DNA of 64,000 bases from Glacieibacterium sp038210595 (lineage in GTDB: Bacteria; Pseudomonadota; Alphaproteobacteria; Sphingomonadales; Sphingomonadaceae). Below are positions 40,857 to 49,611 of the stretch, in pieces. The notes beneath the pieces are model-generated. The model was given only the letters and a program-made list of their open reading frames with translations, made no database searches and was not told the DNA's origin. The translations under genes and the position numbers were made by a program. Location: contig JBBQWN010000010.1 in assembly GCA_038210595.1 (NCBI GenBank), positions 1-64,000 on the forward strand, written 5' to 3'. Position 1 is the first letter of the stretch. Each line of letters begins with the position of its first letter.

Positions 40857-41285
40857 TCAGGGCTTGGACCCGCGCGCCAGCGGGACGCCGTACAATTCCA
40901 TGCGGTGATCGACGAGACGAAAACCGAGCCGTTCGGCAATGCGGGTCTGCAGCGCCTCCAGTTCGTCGTCGTGGAACTCGAAGACCTTGCCGCTCTCGAC
41001 GTCGATCAAATGATCGTGATGCTCCTCCGGCTGCGTCTCATAGCGTGAACGGCTGCCGTTGAAGTCGTGGCGCGCAAGGATGCCGGCCTCCTCGAACAGC
41101 CGCACGGTCCGGTAGACGGTGGCAATCGAGATGCCCGGGTCGATCGCCACCGAGCGGCGATGCAGCTCCTCGACATCAGGATGGTCCTCGGCATCGGACA
41201 GGACACGCGCGATGACGCGGCGCTGCTCGGTAATGCGCAGCCCCTTGGCGGCGCTCAGCGCCTCGATATCGATGCGACCGGACAT
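40857..41285 (-). CDS. Fur-family transcriptional regulator
   Basis: A 142-residue metal-responsive regulator. The winged helix contains RITEQRRVIARVLSDAEDHP (about 17-36) and GISIATVYRTVRLFEEAGIL (about 51-70, recognition helix with TVYRT). The dimerisation domain shows EEHHDHLIDVESGKVFEFHD (about 87-106), the Fur/Zur metal site. The CxxC motifs of a structural zinc site are absent; many alphaproteobacterial Fur/Mur proteins also lack them, so iron or manganese sensing is more likely than zinc. The ATG is at 41283-41285. The bfd and bfr genes at 63 kb are possible distant targets. Confidence 0.88.
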   Translation of the reverse strand: MSGRIDIEALSAAKGLRITEQRRVIARVLSDAEDHPDVEELHRRSVAIDPGISIATVYRTVRLFEEAGILARHDFNGSRSRYETQPEEHHDHLIDVESGKVFEFHDDELEALQTRIAERLGFRLVDHRMELYGVPLARGSKP

Positions 41286-41373
41286 GACAGCAGTGTAGGC
41301 CCCGCTGTCGAACTCGCCAAGTGGACGGCGCGGCGGGCGCGGCCTAATCTCTCGCACAAGTCCGGAGATCCAG

Positions 41374-42729
41374 ATGCGTCTGCTGCCGTTGCTCGCCTTG
41401 CTGACCGCCGCGCCGGTGGGCGCGACCCCGCTCGACGACGCGCGCGCCATCCTCAAGGAGGCGGTCGAGGTGCCAACCGTAAAGGGCCGCGGTCAGGTTC
41501 CGGTGCTCGCCGAGAAGCTGCGCACCCGGCTGGTGGCGGCGGGCTTCGTGGCAGGGGACGTCAAGGTCGAGCCTTACAAGGACACCGCGATCCTCACTGC
41601 CATCTATCGCGGCACCGGGAAGGCACGACCGATCGCCGTCATTGGCCATATGGACGTCGTTGAGGCGGACCCGAAGGACTGGACCCGTGACCCGTTCAAA
41701 CTTGTCGAGGAAGGCGGGTACCTGTTCGGCCGTGGCGTCTTCGACAACAAGTTCGACGTGTCGATGGTCGTCGCGACGCTGATCGACCTGAAGCGCCAAG
41801 GCTTTAAGCCGCGCCGCGACATCATCCTTTACCTGTCCGGCGACGAGGAAACCGACGACAGCGCCAGCGTCCAGGCGAGGCAGGCCAAGGCGGCGAACGT
41901 AGAGTTCGTGCTCAACAGCGACTCCGGCGGCGGTTCGCTCGGCGCGGACGGCGCGCCGCTCGGCTATTCGCTCAGCGGGGCGGAGAAGACGTATGCCGAC
42001 TTCACGCTGGAGACGACCAACCCCGGTGGCCATTCCAGCCTGCCGCGCGCCGACAATGCGATCTACCAGCTCGCCCACGCGCTCGATCGGATCGAGGCGT
42101 ACAAGTTCCCGAACCAGATCAATGCGATCACCCGCGCCAGCCTCGCTGACGCCGGGCTGCACGAGCCGGGCGCGCTGGGCGCGGCGCTGACGGCCTATGC
42201 CGCCGACCCCGGCGATGCTGCGGCAGCCGCGGTCGTCGCGGCCGATCCGGCTTGGGTCGGGCAGATCCGCACCACCTGCGTGGCCACCCAGCTGAGCGGC
42301 GGCCACGCCCCCAACGCGCTGCCGCAGCGCGCCACCGCCAACGTCAACTGCCGCATCTTCCCGGGCACCAGCATCGCGGCGGTGCAGGCGACGCTGACCC
42401 AGGTCGTCGGCGACCCGGCGGTCAGCGTCAAGGCGGCGGGCGAATGGCTCGCCCCCGACGCCTCGCCGCTTCGCCCCGATGTCGTGGCGGCGGTCGACCG
42501 TGCCGTGCACGGCCGCTATCCAAAGCTGAAGGTCGTGCCCGGCATGGATGCGGGTGCCAGCGACAGCGTCCACTACCGCGGCTTGGGTATCCCCAGCTAC
42601 GGCGTCTCGGGCATGTTCATCAAGGGCAGCGACGTGTTCATCCACGGGCTCAACGAGCGGATTCCGACCGACGCCATCGTCCCGGCGCTGGCGCATTGGC
42701 ACAGCTTGCTGACGGACCTGTCGAAGTGA
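41374..42729 (+). CDS. exported M20 family metallopeptidase
   Basis: A 451-residue zinc-dependent exopeptidase-like protein with a signal peptide (MRLLPLLALLTAAPVGATP, 1-19). Metal ligands and catalytic residues are visible in AVIGHMDVVEADPKDWTRDP (His/Asp, about 89-108), GRGVFDNKFDVSMVVATLID (bridging Asp, about 119-138), SGDEETDDSAS (catalytic Glu pair, about 154-164) and SDSGGGSLGADG. A dimerisation domain follows TLETTNPGGHSSLP near 212-225. It is probably periplasmic. Its stop overlaps the GTG of the Rieske gene (GTGA), so the two are likely co-expressed. Confidence 0.88.
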   Translation: MRLLPLLALLTAAPVGATPLDDARAILKEAVEVPTVKGRGQVPVLAEKLRTRLVAAGFVAGDVKVEPYKDTAILTAIYRGTGKARPIAVIGHMDVVEADPKDWTRDPFKLVEEGGYLFGRGVFDNKFDVSMVVATLIDLKRQGFKPRRDIILYLSGDEETDDSASVQARQAKAANVEFVLNSDSGGGSLGADGAPLGYSLSGAEKTYADFTLETTNPGGHSSLPRADNAIYQLAHALDRIEAYKFPNQINAITRASLADAGLHEPGALGAALTAYAADPGDAAAAAVVAADPAWVGQIRTTCVATQLSGGHAPNALPQRATANVNCRIFPGTSIAAVQATLTQVVGDPAVSVKAAGEWLAPDASPLRPDVVAAVDRAVHGRYPKLKVVPGMDAGASDSVHYRGLGIPSYGVSGMFIKGSDVFIHGLNERIPTDAIVPALAHWHSLLTDLSK

Positions 42730-43895
42730 GCAGCCGGCCGGCCCCCGCTGGCGACCCGCTCGACGACTACAGCCTGCCCGGCTGGCTGTACCACGACGCC
42801 GAATTCTTCGCGCACGAGATGGCGCGCATCATCCGCCCGTCGTGGCAGATCGCCTGCCACCTGTCCGACCTGCCGCGGGCCGGCGACTGGCAGACGCTCG
42901 AATATCTCGGCGAGAGCATCCTCGTCGTCCGCGGCGAGCACGGCGAGGTCCGCGCCTTCACCAACGTCTGCCGGCATCGCGGCTCGCGCCTCGTCGATGG
43001 CAGCTGCGGTTCGGCGAAAAAGCTCGTCTGTCCCTATCACGCCTGGGTCTATGAACTCGACGGCCGCTTGTCGGGCGTGCCATCGCGCCGCGACTATCCG
43101 GTCGCGCTGCCCCAGGGCTTGACGCCGGTCGAGCATGAGGTCTGGCAAGGCTTCGTCTTCGTCCGCCTCGAAGGCGGCGGGCCGTCGGTCGCCGCCATGA
43201 TGGCGCCGCACGAGGCCGAGGTCGCACCCTATCGCTTCGCCGACATGCAGCCCTTGAAGGCGGTCACCGAGAGACCGCGCGACGTCAACTGGAAGAACCT
43301 CTGCGACAACTACTCGGATGGGCTGCACGTGCCGGTCGCCCACCCCGGGCTGCGGCGGTTGTTCGGCGACGGCTACTGGATCGAAGCCGGTGCCCATGCC
43401 GACCGGCTGGGCGGCATCCTGCTCGACCTAACCCGCGGCTCATGGTCGGAGCGGATGTATCACCGCCTGCGCCCGAAGGCCGAGCATCTCGACGAGGCGG
43501 CGCAGTCGCTCTGGCTCTATTTCAAGCTGTGGCCCAACATCGCCTTCGACATCTACCCCGACAGCGTCGACTTTATGCAGTTCCTGCCGGTCGGGCCGCT
43601 GCGGACATCGCTCAGGGAAAGCGCTTATGCGCTGGCCGACGAGCGGCGCGAGATGCGTGCGGCGCGCTATCTGAACGCCCGTATCAACCGCTCGGTCAAC
43701 GTTGAGGACACGGTGCTCGTCGCCCGCGTGCAGGCGGGCATGGCGTCGGCAAGCTATGAAGCGGGGCCTCTGGGCACCGGCGAGGTCTGCCTGCGCAGCT
43801 TCGCACGGAAGCTCCGCGTGGCGATCCCGGAGGCGCGGCTGCCGCGGCCGCCCGCGCCGGGCTGGAGTGCCCATGCCGCGATGCCGCTGCGCTAG
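42726..43895 (+). CDS. Rieske non-haem iron oxygenase, alpha subunit
   Basis: A 389-residue ring-hydroxylating or demethylating oxygenase. The Rieske [2Fe-2S] site is NVCRHRGSRLVDG (about 79-91) with CPYHAWVYELDGRLSG (about 101-116). The mononuclear iron site is in NWKNLCDNYSDGLHVPVAHP (about 186-205), with the bridging Asp and two His ligands, and NIAFDIYPDSVDFMQFLPVG follows. The start is a GTG at 42726-42728 overlapping the peptidase stop. No reductase or beta subunit is adjacent. The substrate is unknown; aromatic acids and quaternary amines are both possible. Confidence 0.88.
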   Translation: MSSRPAPAGDPLDDYSLPGWLYHDAEFFAHEMARIIRPSWQIACHLSDLPRAGDWQTLEYLGESILVVRGEHGEVRAFTNVCRHRGSRLVDGSCGSAKKLVCPYHAWVYELDGRLSGVPSRRDYPVALPQGLTPVEHEVWQGFVFVRLEGGGPSVAAMMAPHEAEVAPYRFADMQPLKAVTERPRDVNWKNLCDNYSDGLHVPVAHPGLRRLFGDGYWIEAGAHADRLGGILLDLTRGSWSERMYHRLRPKAEHLDEAAQSLWLYFKLWPNIAFDIYPDSVDFMQFLPVGPLRTSLRESAYALADERREMRAARYLNARINRSVNVEDTVLVARVQAGMASASYEAGPLGTGEVCLRSFARKLRVAIPEARLPRPPAPGWSAHAAMPLR

Positions 43896-43900
43896 ACACG

Positions 43901-43932
43901 AAAACCCCCGCGGCCATTGCTGGCCGCGGGGG
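43901..43932 (-). terminator. intrinsic terminator of the TonB receptor gene
   Basis: CCCCCGCGGCC (43905-43915) pairs perfectly with GGCCGCGGGGG (43922-43932) around the loop ATTGCT. In the minus direction it is followed by TTTT, so it is a good intrinsic terminator for the TonB receptor gene, whose stop lies 26 bases before it. It may also stop reading from the Rieske gene on the plus strand. Confidence 0.85.
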
Positions 43933-43957
43933 CTGCTCCCCTCCCCAGGAGAAAGCC

Positions 43958-46774
43958 TTAGAAGCGGGTCCGGACGGTGATGCCGTAGGTGCGCGGCTCG
44001 GCCGGGAAGGTGATGTAGAGCCCGTTGGTGCTGGTGCCGAATGTCGCCGTCTGTCGGAAAGTACCGCCGCCCTGCAGCGGCGCATCTGCAGCGACCTGCT
44101 GATACTTTGTATTGAACAAATTCTGGCCCCAGAACTCGAGGCCCCAGATACGATCCTTGCCGTACAGCCCGATGCGGCCGTTAACGACCTCGAACGACTG
44201 CTGCCGCTTCTCCAGGTCGAGGTCGGATCCGGTGTTGAGCGGCGACTGGGCGCGGATGTCTAGATAAACGAGCGCCGACAGCGAATCGCTGATGTCTGGC
44301 GTCCAAGCGACACTCGCTGTCGTGACATATTTGGAGCTGTTCGACAGCCGGCTGCCCGGCAGCTGGAACAGCGTCGGCGCAAGCGGCGCGCCGTTCAAGC
44401 CGGTTAGCTGCTTGGCGTATTTTGTATCGGCGATCGTAAGGCCGCCGGTGATCGCCAGATTGCGGACCGGATAGAAATAGGCCTCGAGTTCGAAGCCCTT
44501 GGAGGTCACGCCGGGCTTGGTCCGGTTCGAAGGGCAACGGCCCGTTGTCGCCGCGTTGGTAACCGCTCCGACATTGATGTCGCGGTCGCCACCATTCAGG
44601 TCGTCTTTGCATCCGGAGATGTTGGCGACTTCGAAATTGACACCGTTGAACGTGTTGAGCTGGAAGTTATCGAACTGCTCATAGAACAGAGCCGTGTTGA
44701 TCTTGAACTGCCGGAGGTCGAGCTTGGCGCCGACCTCGAAGGCGTCGACGGTTTCGGGTTCGAAGCGCAGATCGGCGGCGTCGGGACGACCATTGCCGAC
44801 GGTATTGAGCGGACGGGTCGCCGCCAGCGCCGCATTGGCCGCATCAAGCGCGGACGAGTCGAGGTTGAAACCACCCGCCTTGTAGCCGCGCGAATAGCTG
44901 GCGTAGGTGAGCAGCGAGTCGACCGGCTTGAACGACAGCACCACGGTCCCGGTGAACTTGTGCTCCTTTTTAGTGGCGTCGGGATCGTTGCTCGGGTCGA
45001 ACCCGGGACCAGCCGTGCCGTTGATCGCGCACGGCAGTGCTGCGAGGCTGGCTAGCGCTGATGCCCGGAGTGCCGCGCAGAACGTATTGCTGTGGTTGAA
45101 GCTGGCATCGAGGGTCTTGCGCTCGTTGGTGTAGCGCGCGCCAACCGTCAGCAGGAGCTTGTCGGGGACGATGCTAAGCACGTTGTGCGTGAAGATCGCG
45201 TAGTTGCGGCTCGTCTGACGGTAGACATCGTTAACAATGCCGGTGCCGTTGAGCAAATTCGGACCGCCTGGAAAACCGATCGCCGCGGCCACCGCCTGGA
45301 AACCGGTACGGCCCGGAATTGTCTGTCCAGAAAGCAGGCGCACCGGTGTGCGCACTGAAGCTTGCGGGATCAGCGGATTGGCGCCGACCGCCGTGGCCAC
45401 GGCCGTATTGAAGCAGCCCGGCGTCGCAGTCGACACCAAGCTTGGAACGTTGATTGCGCGCGCGAAATTGTCGGCCAGAACGCAATTCGCATAACGCTCG
45501 TAATCGGCACCGAACTTGATGTCGTCGTCAACCGTCAGTTTCTCGTGGCTGTAATAGCCGCCAACAAGGAAATCGAGGCGATCGTTGAACAGCTGACCCT
45601 GCAACCGCAGTTCCTGGGTGAAGGTCTGGAACTTGCGGTCCTGATCCGTGCGGTTGAGGATATCGAGGCTTTGGAAGTCGGCGTCCTGCTGACTGCCGTT
45701 CTTGTATTCGCGGTAGGCGGTGATCGAGGTCACGCTGACCGGACCGAGATTATAGTTGATTTCACCCGATACGCCCCAGTCACGCGTGCGCTGATGATAG
45801 CCCGAACCCGGCGTGATCGCGATGCGGCGGGGGTACTTGCCATCGTCGGGGCCAGCGGTGACGATAGTCCCGCCCAATCCCTGCGTTATCGCGAGGATGG
45901 TATTCGGCGAGCTGACCACACGGCCGTCGGCGCCGCGGCTGAGGTTCACGTAAGGACTAATATACGCCGCCCCGCAGCACTCCTCGTTCTTGTGGCTGTA
46001 GTCGCCGATCAGGCGGATCGACAGATCGTCGGTCGGCTTGATCAGGAACTGCCCGCGAATGAGATAGCGGTTGCGGTCCTGCGTATCGCGGCCCGAGATC
46101 ACATCGGGCAGGAAGCCGTCGCGCTTGTTATAGACACCGTCGAGGCGGAACGCGACCTTGTCACCCAAAATAGGGCCAGTGATGCCGGCCTGGCCGCGGT
46201 AGTTGTTATAGTTGCCGTAGGTGAACTCGGCGGTGCCGCCGAAATCGAAGCTCGGCTTGGCGGTGATGATGTTGATCAAACCGGCGGACGCGTTGCGGCC
46301 GAACAGCGTGCCCTGCGGCCCGCGCAGGACTTCGATACGGTCGATCTCGCCAAGCTCGGTCAGGCCGACGCCGGTGCGCGAGCGGTAGACGCCGTCGATG
46401 AACACCGCGACCGAGCTTTCGAGGCCGGGGTTCTCGCCGACCGTGCCGATGCCGCGGATGCGCGCCACGGCCGAGCTTTCGTTGGTCGCCGACGACACCA
46501 GCAGCGACGGCGCGAGCTGGTTCAACTGGCGGATGTCGCTGCCGCCCGAGTTCTTCAGCTGCTCCGCCGATACCGCGCTGACGGCGATCGGCACGTCCGA
46601 AAGCACCTGGTTGCGGCGGGTGGCGGTGATGATGATCTCGCCCGGATCGTTGTCGGCGCGCTCGGCCGTCGTCGGGCTGGCCGGCGAGGGCGTCGACGGC
46701 GTACCAGCGTCCTGCGCCATGGCGGCGGCTGGGATCGCCAGCGCGCAAACAGTCGCCAACAGCAAGCTCTTCAT
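43958..46774 (-). CDS. TonB-dependent outer-membrane receptor
   Basis: A 938-residue protein with a signal peptide (MKSLLLATVCALAIPAAAMA, 1-20), a TonB-box-like start of the mature part (EIIITATRRNQVLSDVPIAV, about 46-65), a plug domain (about 65-190, with RIEVLRGPQGTLFGRNASAG) and a long beta barrel ending in aromatic phenylalanine (TYGITVRTRF). The pattern is that of the large sphingomonad receptors for complex organic substrates rather than a plain siderophore receptor. It is divergent from an SDR gene, with a palindrome between them. The ATG at 46774 is preferred to an earlier TTG because it begins the signal peptide. Substrate unknown. Confidence 0.92.
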   Translation of the reverse strand: MKSLLLATVCALAIPAAAMAQDAGTPSTPSPASPTTAERADNDPGEIIITATRRNQVLSDVPIAVSAVSAEQLKNSGGSDIRQLNQLAPSLLVSSATNESSAVARIRGIGTVGENPGLESSVAVFIDGVYRSRTGVGLTELGEIDRIEVLRGPQGTLFGRNASAGLINIITAKPSFDFGGTAEFTYGNYNNYRGQAGITGPILGDKVAFRLDGVYNKRDGFLPDVISGRDTQDRNRYLIRGQFLIKPTDDLSIRLIGDYSHKNEECCGAAYISPYVNLSRGADGRVVSSPNTILAITQGLGGTIVTAGPDDGKYPRRIAITPGSGYHQRTRDWGVSGEINYNLGPVSVTSITAYREYKNGSQQDADFQSLDILNRTDQDRKFQTFTQELRLQGQLFNDRLDFLVGGYYSHEKLTVDDDIKFGADYERYANCVLADNFARAINVPSLVSTATPGCFNTAVATAVGANPLIPQASVRTPVRLLSGQTIPGRTGFQAVAAAIGFPGGPNLLNGTGIVNDVYRQTSRNYAIFTHNVLSIVPDKLLLTVGARYTNERKTLDASFNHSNTFCAALRASALASLAALPCAINGTAGPGFDPSNDPDATKKEHKFTGTVVLSFKPVDSLLTYASYSRGYKAGGFNLDSSALDAANAALAATRPLNTVGNGRPDAADLRFEPETVDAFEVGAKLDLRQFKINTALFYEQFDNFQLNTFNGVNFEVANISGCKDDLNGGDRDINVGAVTNAATTGRCPSNRTKPGVTSKGFELEAYFYPVRNLAITGGLTIADTKYAKQLTGLNGAPLAPTLFQLPGSRLSNSSKYVTTASVAWTPDISDSLSALVYLDIRAQSPLNTGSDLDLEKRQQSFEVVNGRIGLYGKDRIWGLEFWGQNLFNTKYQQVAADAPLQGGGTFRQTATFGTSTNGLYITFPAEPRTYGITVRTRF

Positions 46775-46863
46775 CAATCGATCCCCCAAGGAGCAGAAGC
46801 CGGTTTTACCGGATTGGCCGGCAACTTAATGCAGCGTGGAATGACGTGACAAGCAACTAACGA

Positions 46864-46875
46864 TCACGGCCGTGA
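46864..46875. promoter_or_regulatory. 12-base perfect palindrome between TonB receptor and SDR genes
   Basis: TCACGGCCGTGA is a perfect palindrome in the 200-base gap between two divergent genes, 89 bases from the receptor ATG and 99 from the SDR ATG. The word GTGACAA occurs twice nearby (about 46848 and at the palindrome's right edge). A binding site for a dimeric regulator is plausible; no regulator gene is adjacent. Confidence 0.4.
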
Positions 46876-46974
46876 CAATGGGGAGACCATGTTGCTCCGC
46901 TACATCACCCCGGCGCGCTTGCCGTGGCCGCGCCGCGCGGTCATGGTGCCGCCAACACGACAGGAGGGCGCGTG

Positions 46975-47748
46975 ATGAACCGTCTGGCGGGCAAGGTTGC
47001 GCTGGTCACCGGCGCGGCGTCGGGACTGGGCGCGGCGATGGCGGCGAAGTTCGTGCGCGAGGGCGCGCGGGTGGTGCTGACCGACATCAACGGCCTGGGC
47101 GCCGAGGCCGGGGCGCGGGCGCTGGGCGACCATGCCATCGCGGTGCCGCACGACGTCACGTCGGCCGCGCAGTGGCAGGCGGCGCTCGACGCCGCCGAGC
47201 GTGCCTTCGGCGGCCTGCACATCCTGGTCAACAACGCCGGCATCTCGGCCGGCACCAACGTCGAGGACACCAGCTTCGAGGACTGGCAGCGGGTCCACAG
47301 CGTCGACCTCGACAGCGTCTTCCTGGGCTGCAAGCTGGCGCTGCCGCTGATGGCGCGGACGGTCGCCGAGTCCGGCGTGCGCGGCTCCATCCTCAACATC
47401 TCGTCGATCGCCGGGGTCATCGCGGCGCACAACTCGGCCGCCTACAACTCGGCCAAGGCGGCGGTGCGCCACCTGACCAAGTCGGTGGCGCTGCACTGCG
47501 CCAAGCGGCGCTACGGTATCACCTGCAACTCGGTCCACCCGACCTTCATCGACACGCCGATCCTCGACGGGCTGACCGGCGCGCTGGGCCGCGAGACGGC
47601 GCTGGCCAAGCTGAGCCGGCAGGTGCCGCTCGGCCATATCGGCGAGCCCGACGACATCGCCTGGGCGGCGGTTTACCTGGTCAGCGACGAGGCCAAGTTC
47701 GTCACCGGGCACGGCTTGTATGTAGATGGCGGCATCTCGGCGATGTAG
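46975..47748 (+). CDS. short-chain dehydrogenase/reductase (cyclopentanol or steroid dehydrogenase-like)
   Basis: A 257-residue classical SDR. The motifs are VALVTGAASGLGAAMAAKFV (8-27), LVNNAGISAGTNVEDTSFED (about 83-102), the catalytic Ser in SILNISSIAGVIAAHNSAAY (about 138-157), and the Tyr/Lys pair YNSAKAAVRHLTK that follows. The ending KFVTGHGLYVDGGISAM is typical of NAD-dependent alcohol or hydroxysteroid dehydrogenases. The ATG at 46975 lies six bases after AGGAGGG. Next to a TonB receptor and a P450 it may belong to a catabolic route for a hydrophobic compound, by inference. The exact substrate is unknown. Confidence 0.88.
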   Translation: MNRLAGKVALVTGAASGLGAAMAAKFVREGARVVLTDINGLGAEAGARALGDHAIAVPHDVTSAAQWQAALDAAERAFGGLHILVNNAGISAGTNVEDTSFEDWQRVHSVDLDSVFLGCKLALPLMARTVAESGVRGSILNISSIAGVIAAHNSAAYNSAKAAVRHLTKSVALHCAKRRYGITCNSVHPTFIDTPILDGLTGALGRETALAKLSRQVPLGHIGEPDDIAWAAVYLVSDEAKFVTGHGLYVDGGISAM

Positions 47749-47754
47749 GCGAGG

Positions 47755-47769
47755 CGTAGGACTCCTACG
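47755..47769. repeat. 15-base odd palindrome after the SDR gene
   Basis: CGTAGGACTCCTACG is perfectly self-complementary around a single central base, six bases after the SDR stop codon. It lies in the 69-base gap between two convergent genes. A loop of one base is too tight for the full stem, so its role as a terminator is doubtful. Confidence 0.35.
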
Positions 47770-47817
47770 TCCAAGCGGGGTTTTGCGTCCCTAAATCATT
47801 TATCTAAGTTGCTGCAG

Positions 47818-49611
47818 CTACAGTGTTTTCATGTATTCGATGAGGGCCCAGCGGTCGGCGTCGGTGAGTTTGGCGTTGCCATAGTCGTGGCCGCTGTTGG
47901 CGTTGCCGGCGATCGGGCCCTTTTCGTCGGCGGTGACGAACTCGAAGCGGTTGTCGGCCGACGCCGTGGTGACATAGCCGAGCCGGACCGGATCAAACTC
48001 CCGACTGCCGACGAAGAAGCGCGCCGGGCGCTGCGCGGGCGGCAGCAGCAGGTCCCATAACGTCGGCACCGAGCCATTGTGGAGATAGGGTGCCGTCGCC
48101 CAGATGCCGGTCAGCGGCCGGGCGCGGTAGCCGAGCAGCGGGTCGGCGGTGGTCAGGCAGCGGTTCAGCCGCGACTGCTTGAGCTCGACCGCGGACACGA
48201 TCTTCGGATTGGCCGGAATGCCGAGCCAGCTGCGCCCCGCCGCGACGGCGATTTCGCCCTTCCTGGCGAGCAGCGAGCCAACCACCGTCGCCTTCAGCAT
48301 CGTCGCCACCGGGGCGATATCCCCGAACGGCGGCGCGCCGTCGCTGGCGACCTTCAGGTAACCGGTCGGCAGCCCTTCGAGGTTGCCGGTGCGCGCGGTG
48401 TAGCTCCAGGCGTTGCAGGCCATCACGGGGTCGGTGCCCGGCGGAACATCGCCGGCGAAGCTGCCGCCCTTGAACGTGTAGACGTTGGTGGTGAAGGGGG
48501 TCTTCAGGTCGCCGGGCGCGAGGCTGGTGTGGCAGGCACCGCCGCACGCCTTGGCGAACAACGCCTTGCCCTGTGCCGCCTTGGCCTGGTCGATGGCCCC
48601 GAACGCGGCCGGCCAGACCGGCGGACGCAGCACCCCGAGCACACGCTCCAGCTCGGCAAGGTTCGACACGCCGACGCTCGACTTGAAGCCGCCCAGGCCG
48701 CCATTGCCCTCGACGCGGACATCGCCATAGACGCCAACGACCTCGCCGGCGTTGCGCGCCAGCGCGCCGTAATCGAACGGCCGGCCGGCGATCGTCAGCT
48801 TCATGTTGTGCGCGATGCCGTTCCACTGCACCCGGTCGGCCTGCGACGTATTCCACAGGAACGGGTAGCTGACCGGCGCGTCCGCCGGCAGCGGCTTGGG
48901 CGTGTCCGGCCCGGCGAGCAAGGCGGTCTTGTTGTAGATATGGCCGAACGCGTCGACGCGGGCGAAGCCGGGGCGCAGGTCGGTCAGGTTGGCGGCGGTG
49001 ATCTTCGCGTTCCAGCCGTTCAGCTGGTCAAGCGCCTGGGTCAGCTGCAGGCGCGCCGCCGGGCTGTCCTTCGTGCCGAGCACTGCACGGGCGAAGCGGT
49101 CGAAGCGAGCCGGATCCTTGCGCGTCTCGATCAGCGCGGTCTCGATCGCCTCGACCAGGCTCTGGAAGTCGGTCAGCCCGGGGCCGCCGTCGACGCGCAG
49201 CGCCTGGCCTTTGTAGTGGAGTTCGGCCGTGTGGCAGGCCGAGCAGTTGAAACCCAGCCACGGCGCATCGCTGGCCTGGCCCGGTGTCCAGCGCAGCCTG
49301 GTGACGGTCAGGTTGGTGTCGTCCTGCCGGTCCTTGGCGATGCCGACCGGCATGTTGCCGGTGCCGCGCGGGATCAGGCGAAAATTCGCCGCCAGCCAGT
49401 CGCCGTCGAAGAATTTGGCCTGCCCGGGGCCGGGCCGCTCCAGCGCCATCGCCCAGTCCCATGGCAGGAAGCGCGAGCCCTGGGTCGCGGCGTACCAGCC
49501 GGTCTGCTGCGCCGGGCTCCAGCCCTGTCCGGCGGCCCATGCCGGCTTGTCCGTGGCGCAGCCGCCGACGCCCGCGAGCGCGGCGAGCACAGCGATGCCG
49601 GTGATCTTCAT
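47818..49611 (-). CDS. diheme c-type cytochrome lipoprotein, RoxA/cytochrome c peroxidase-like
   Basis: A 597-residue exported lipoprotein: signal with lipobox VGGC (Cys18). Two haem sites are visible: FNCSACHTAE (Cys123, Cys126, His127) and ACGGACHTS (Cys356, Cys360, His361). The second has three, not two, residues between the cysteines. Length, the RWTPGQASDAPWLGFNCSAC region and the ending (YLHNGSVPTLWDLL; DADRWALIEYMKTL) resemble the RoxA/diheme peroxidase-like group. RoxA cleaves rubber, but many relatives have unknown roles. The ATG overlaps the P450 stop by four bases (ATGA), so the two are translated together. Confidence 0.82.
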   Translation of the reverse strand: MKITGIAVLAALAGVGGCATDKPAWAAGQGWSPAQQTGWYAATQGSRFLPWDWAMALERPGPGQAKFFDGDWLAANFRLIPRGTGNMPVGIAKDRQDDTNLTVTRLRWTPGQASDAPWLGFNCSACHTAELHYKGQALRVDGGPGLTDFQSLVEAIETALIETRKDPARFDRFARAVLGTKDSPAARLQLTQALDQLNGWNAKITAANLTDLRPGFARVDAFGHIYNKTALLAGPDTPKPLPADAPVSYPFLWNTSQADRVQWNGIAHNMKLTIAGRPFDYGALARNAGEVVGVYGDVRVEGNGGLGGFKSSVGVSNLAELERVLGVLRPPVWPAAFGAIDQAKAAQGKALFAKACGGACHTSLAPGDLKTPFTTNVYTFKGGSFAGDVPPGTDPVMACNAWSYTARTGNLEGLPTGYLKVASDGAPPFGDIAPVATMLKATVVGSLLARKGEIAVAAGRSWLGIPANPKIVSAVELKQSRLNRCLTTADPLLGYRARPLTGIWATAPYLHNGSVPTLWDLLLPPAQRPARFFVGSREFDPVRLGYVTTASADNRFEFVTADEKGPIAGNANSGHDYGNAKLTDADRWALIEYMKTL

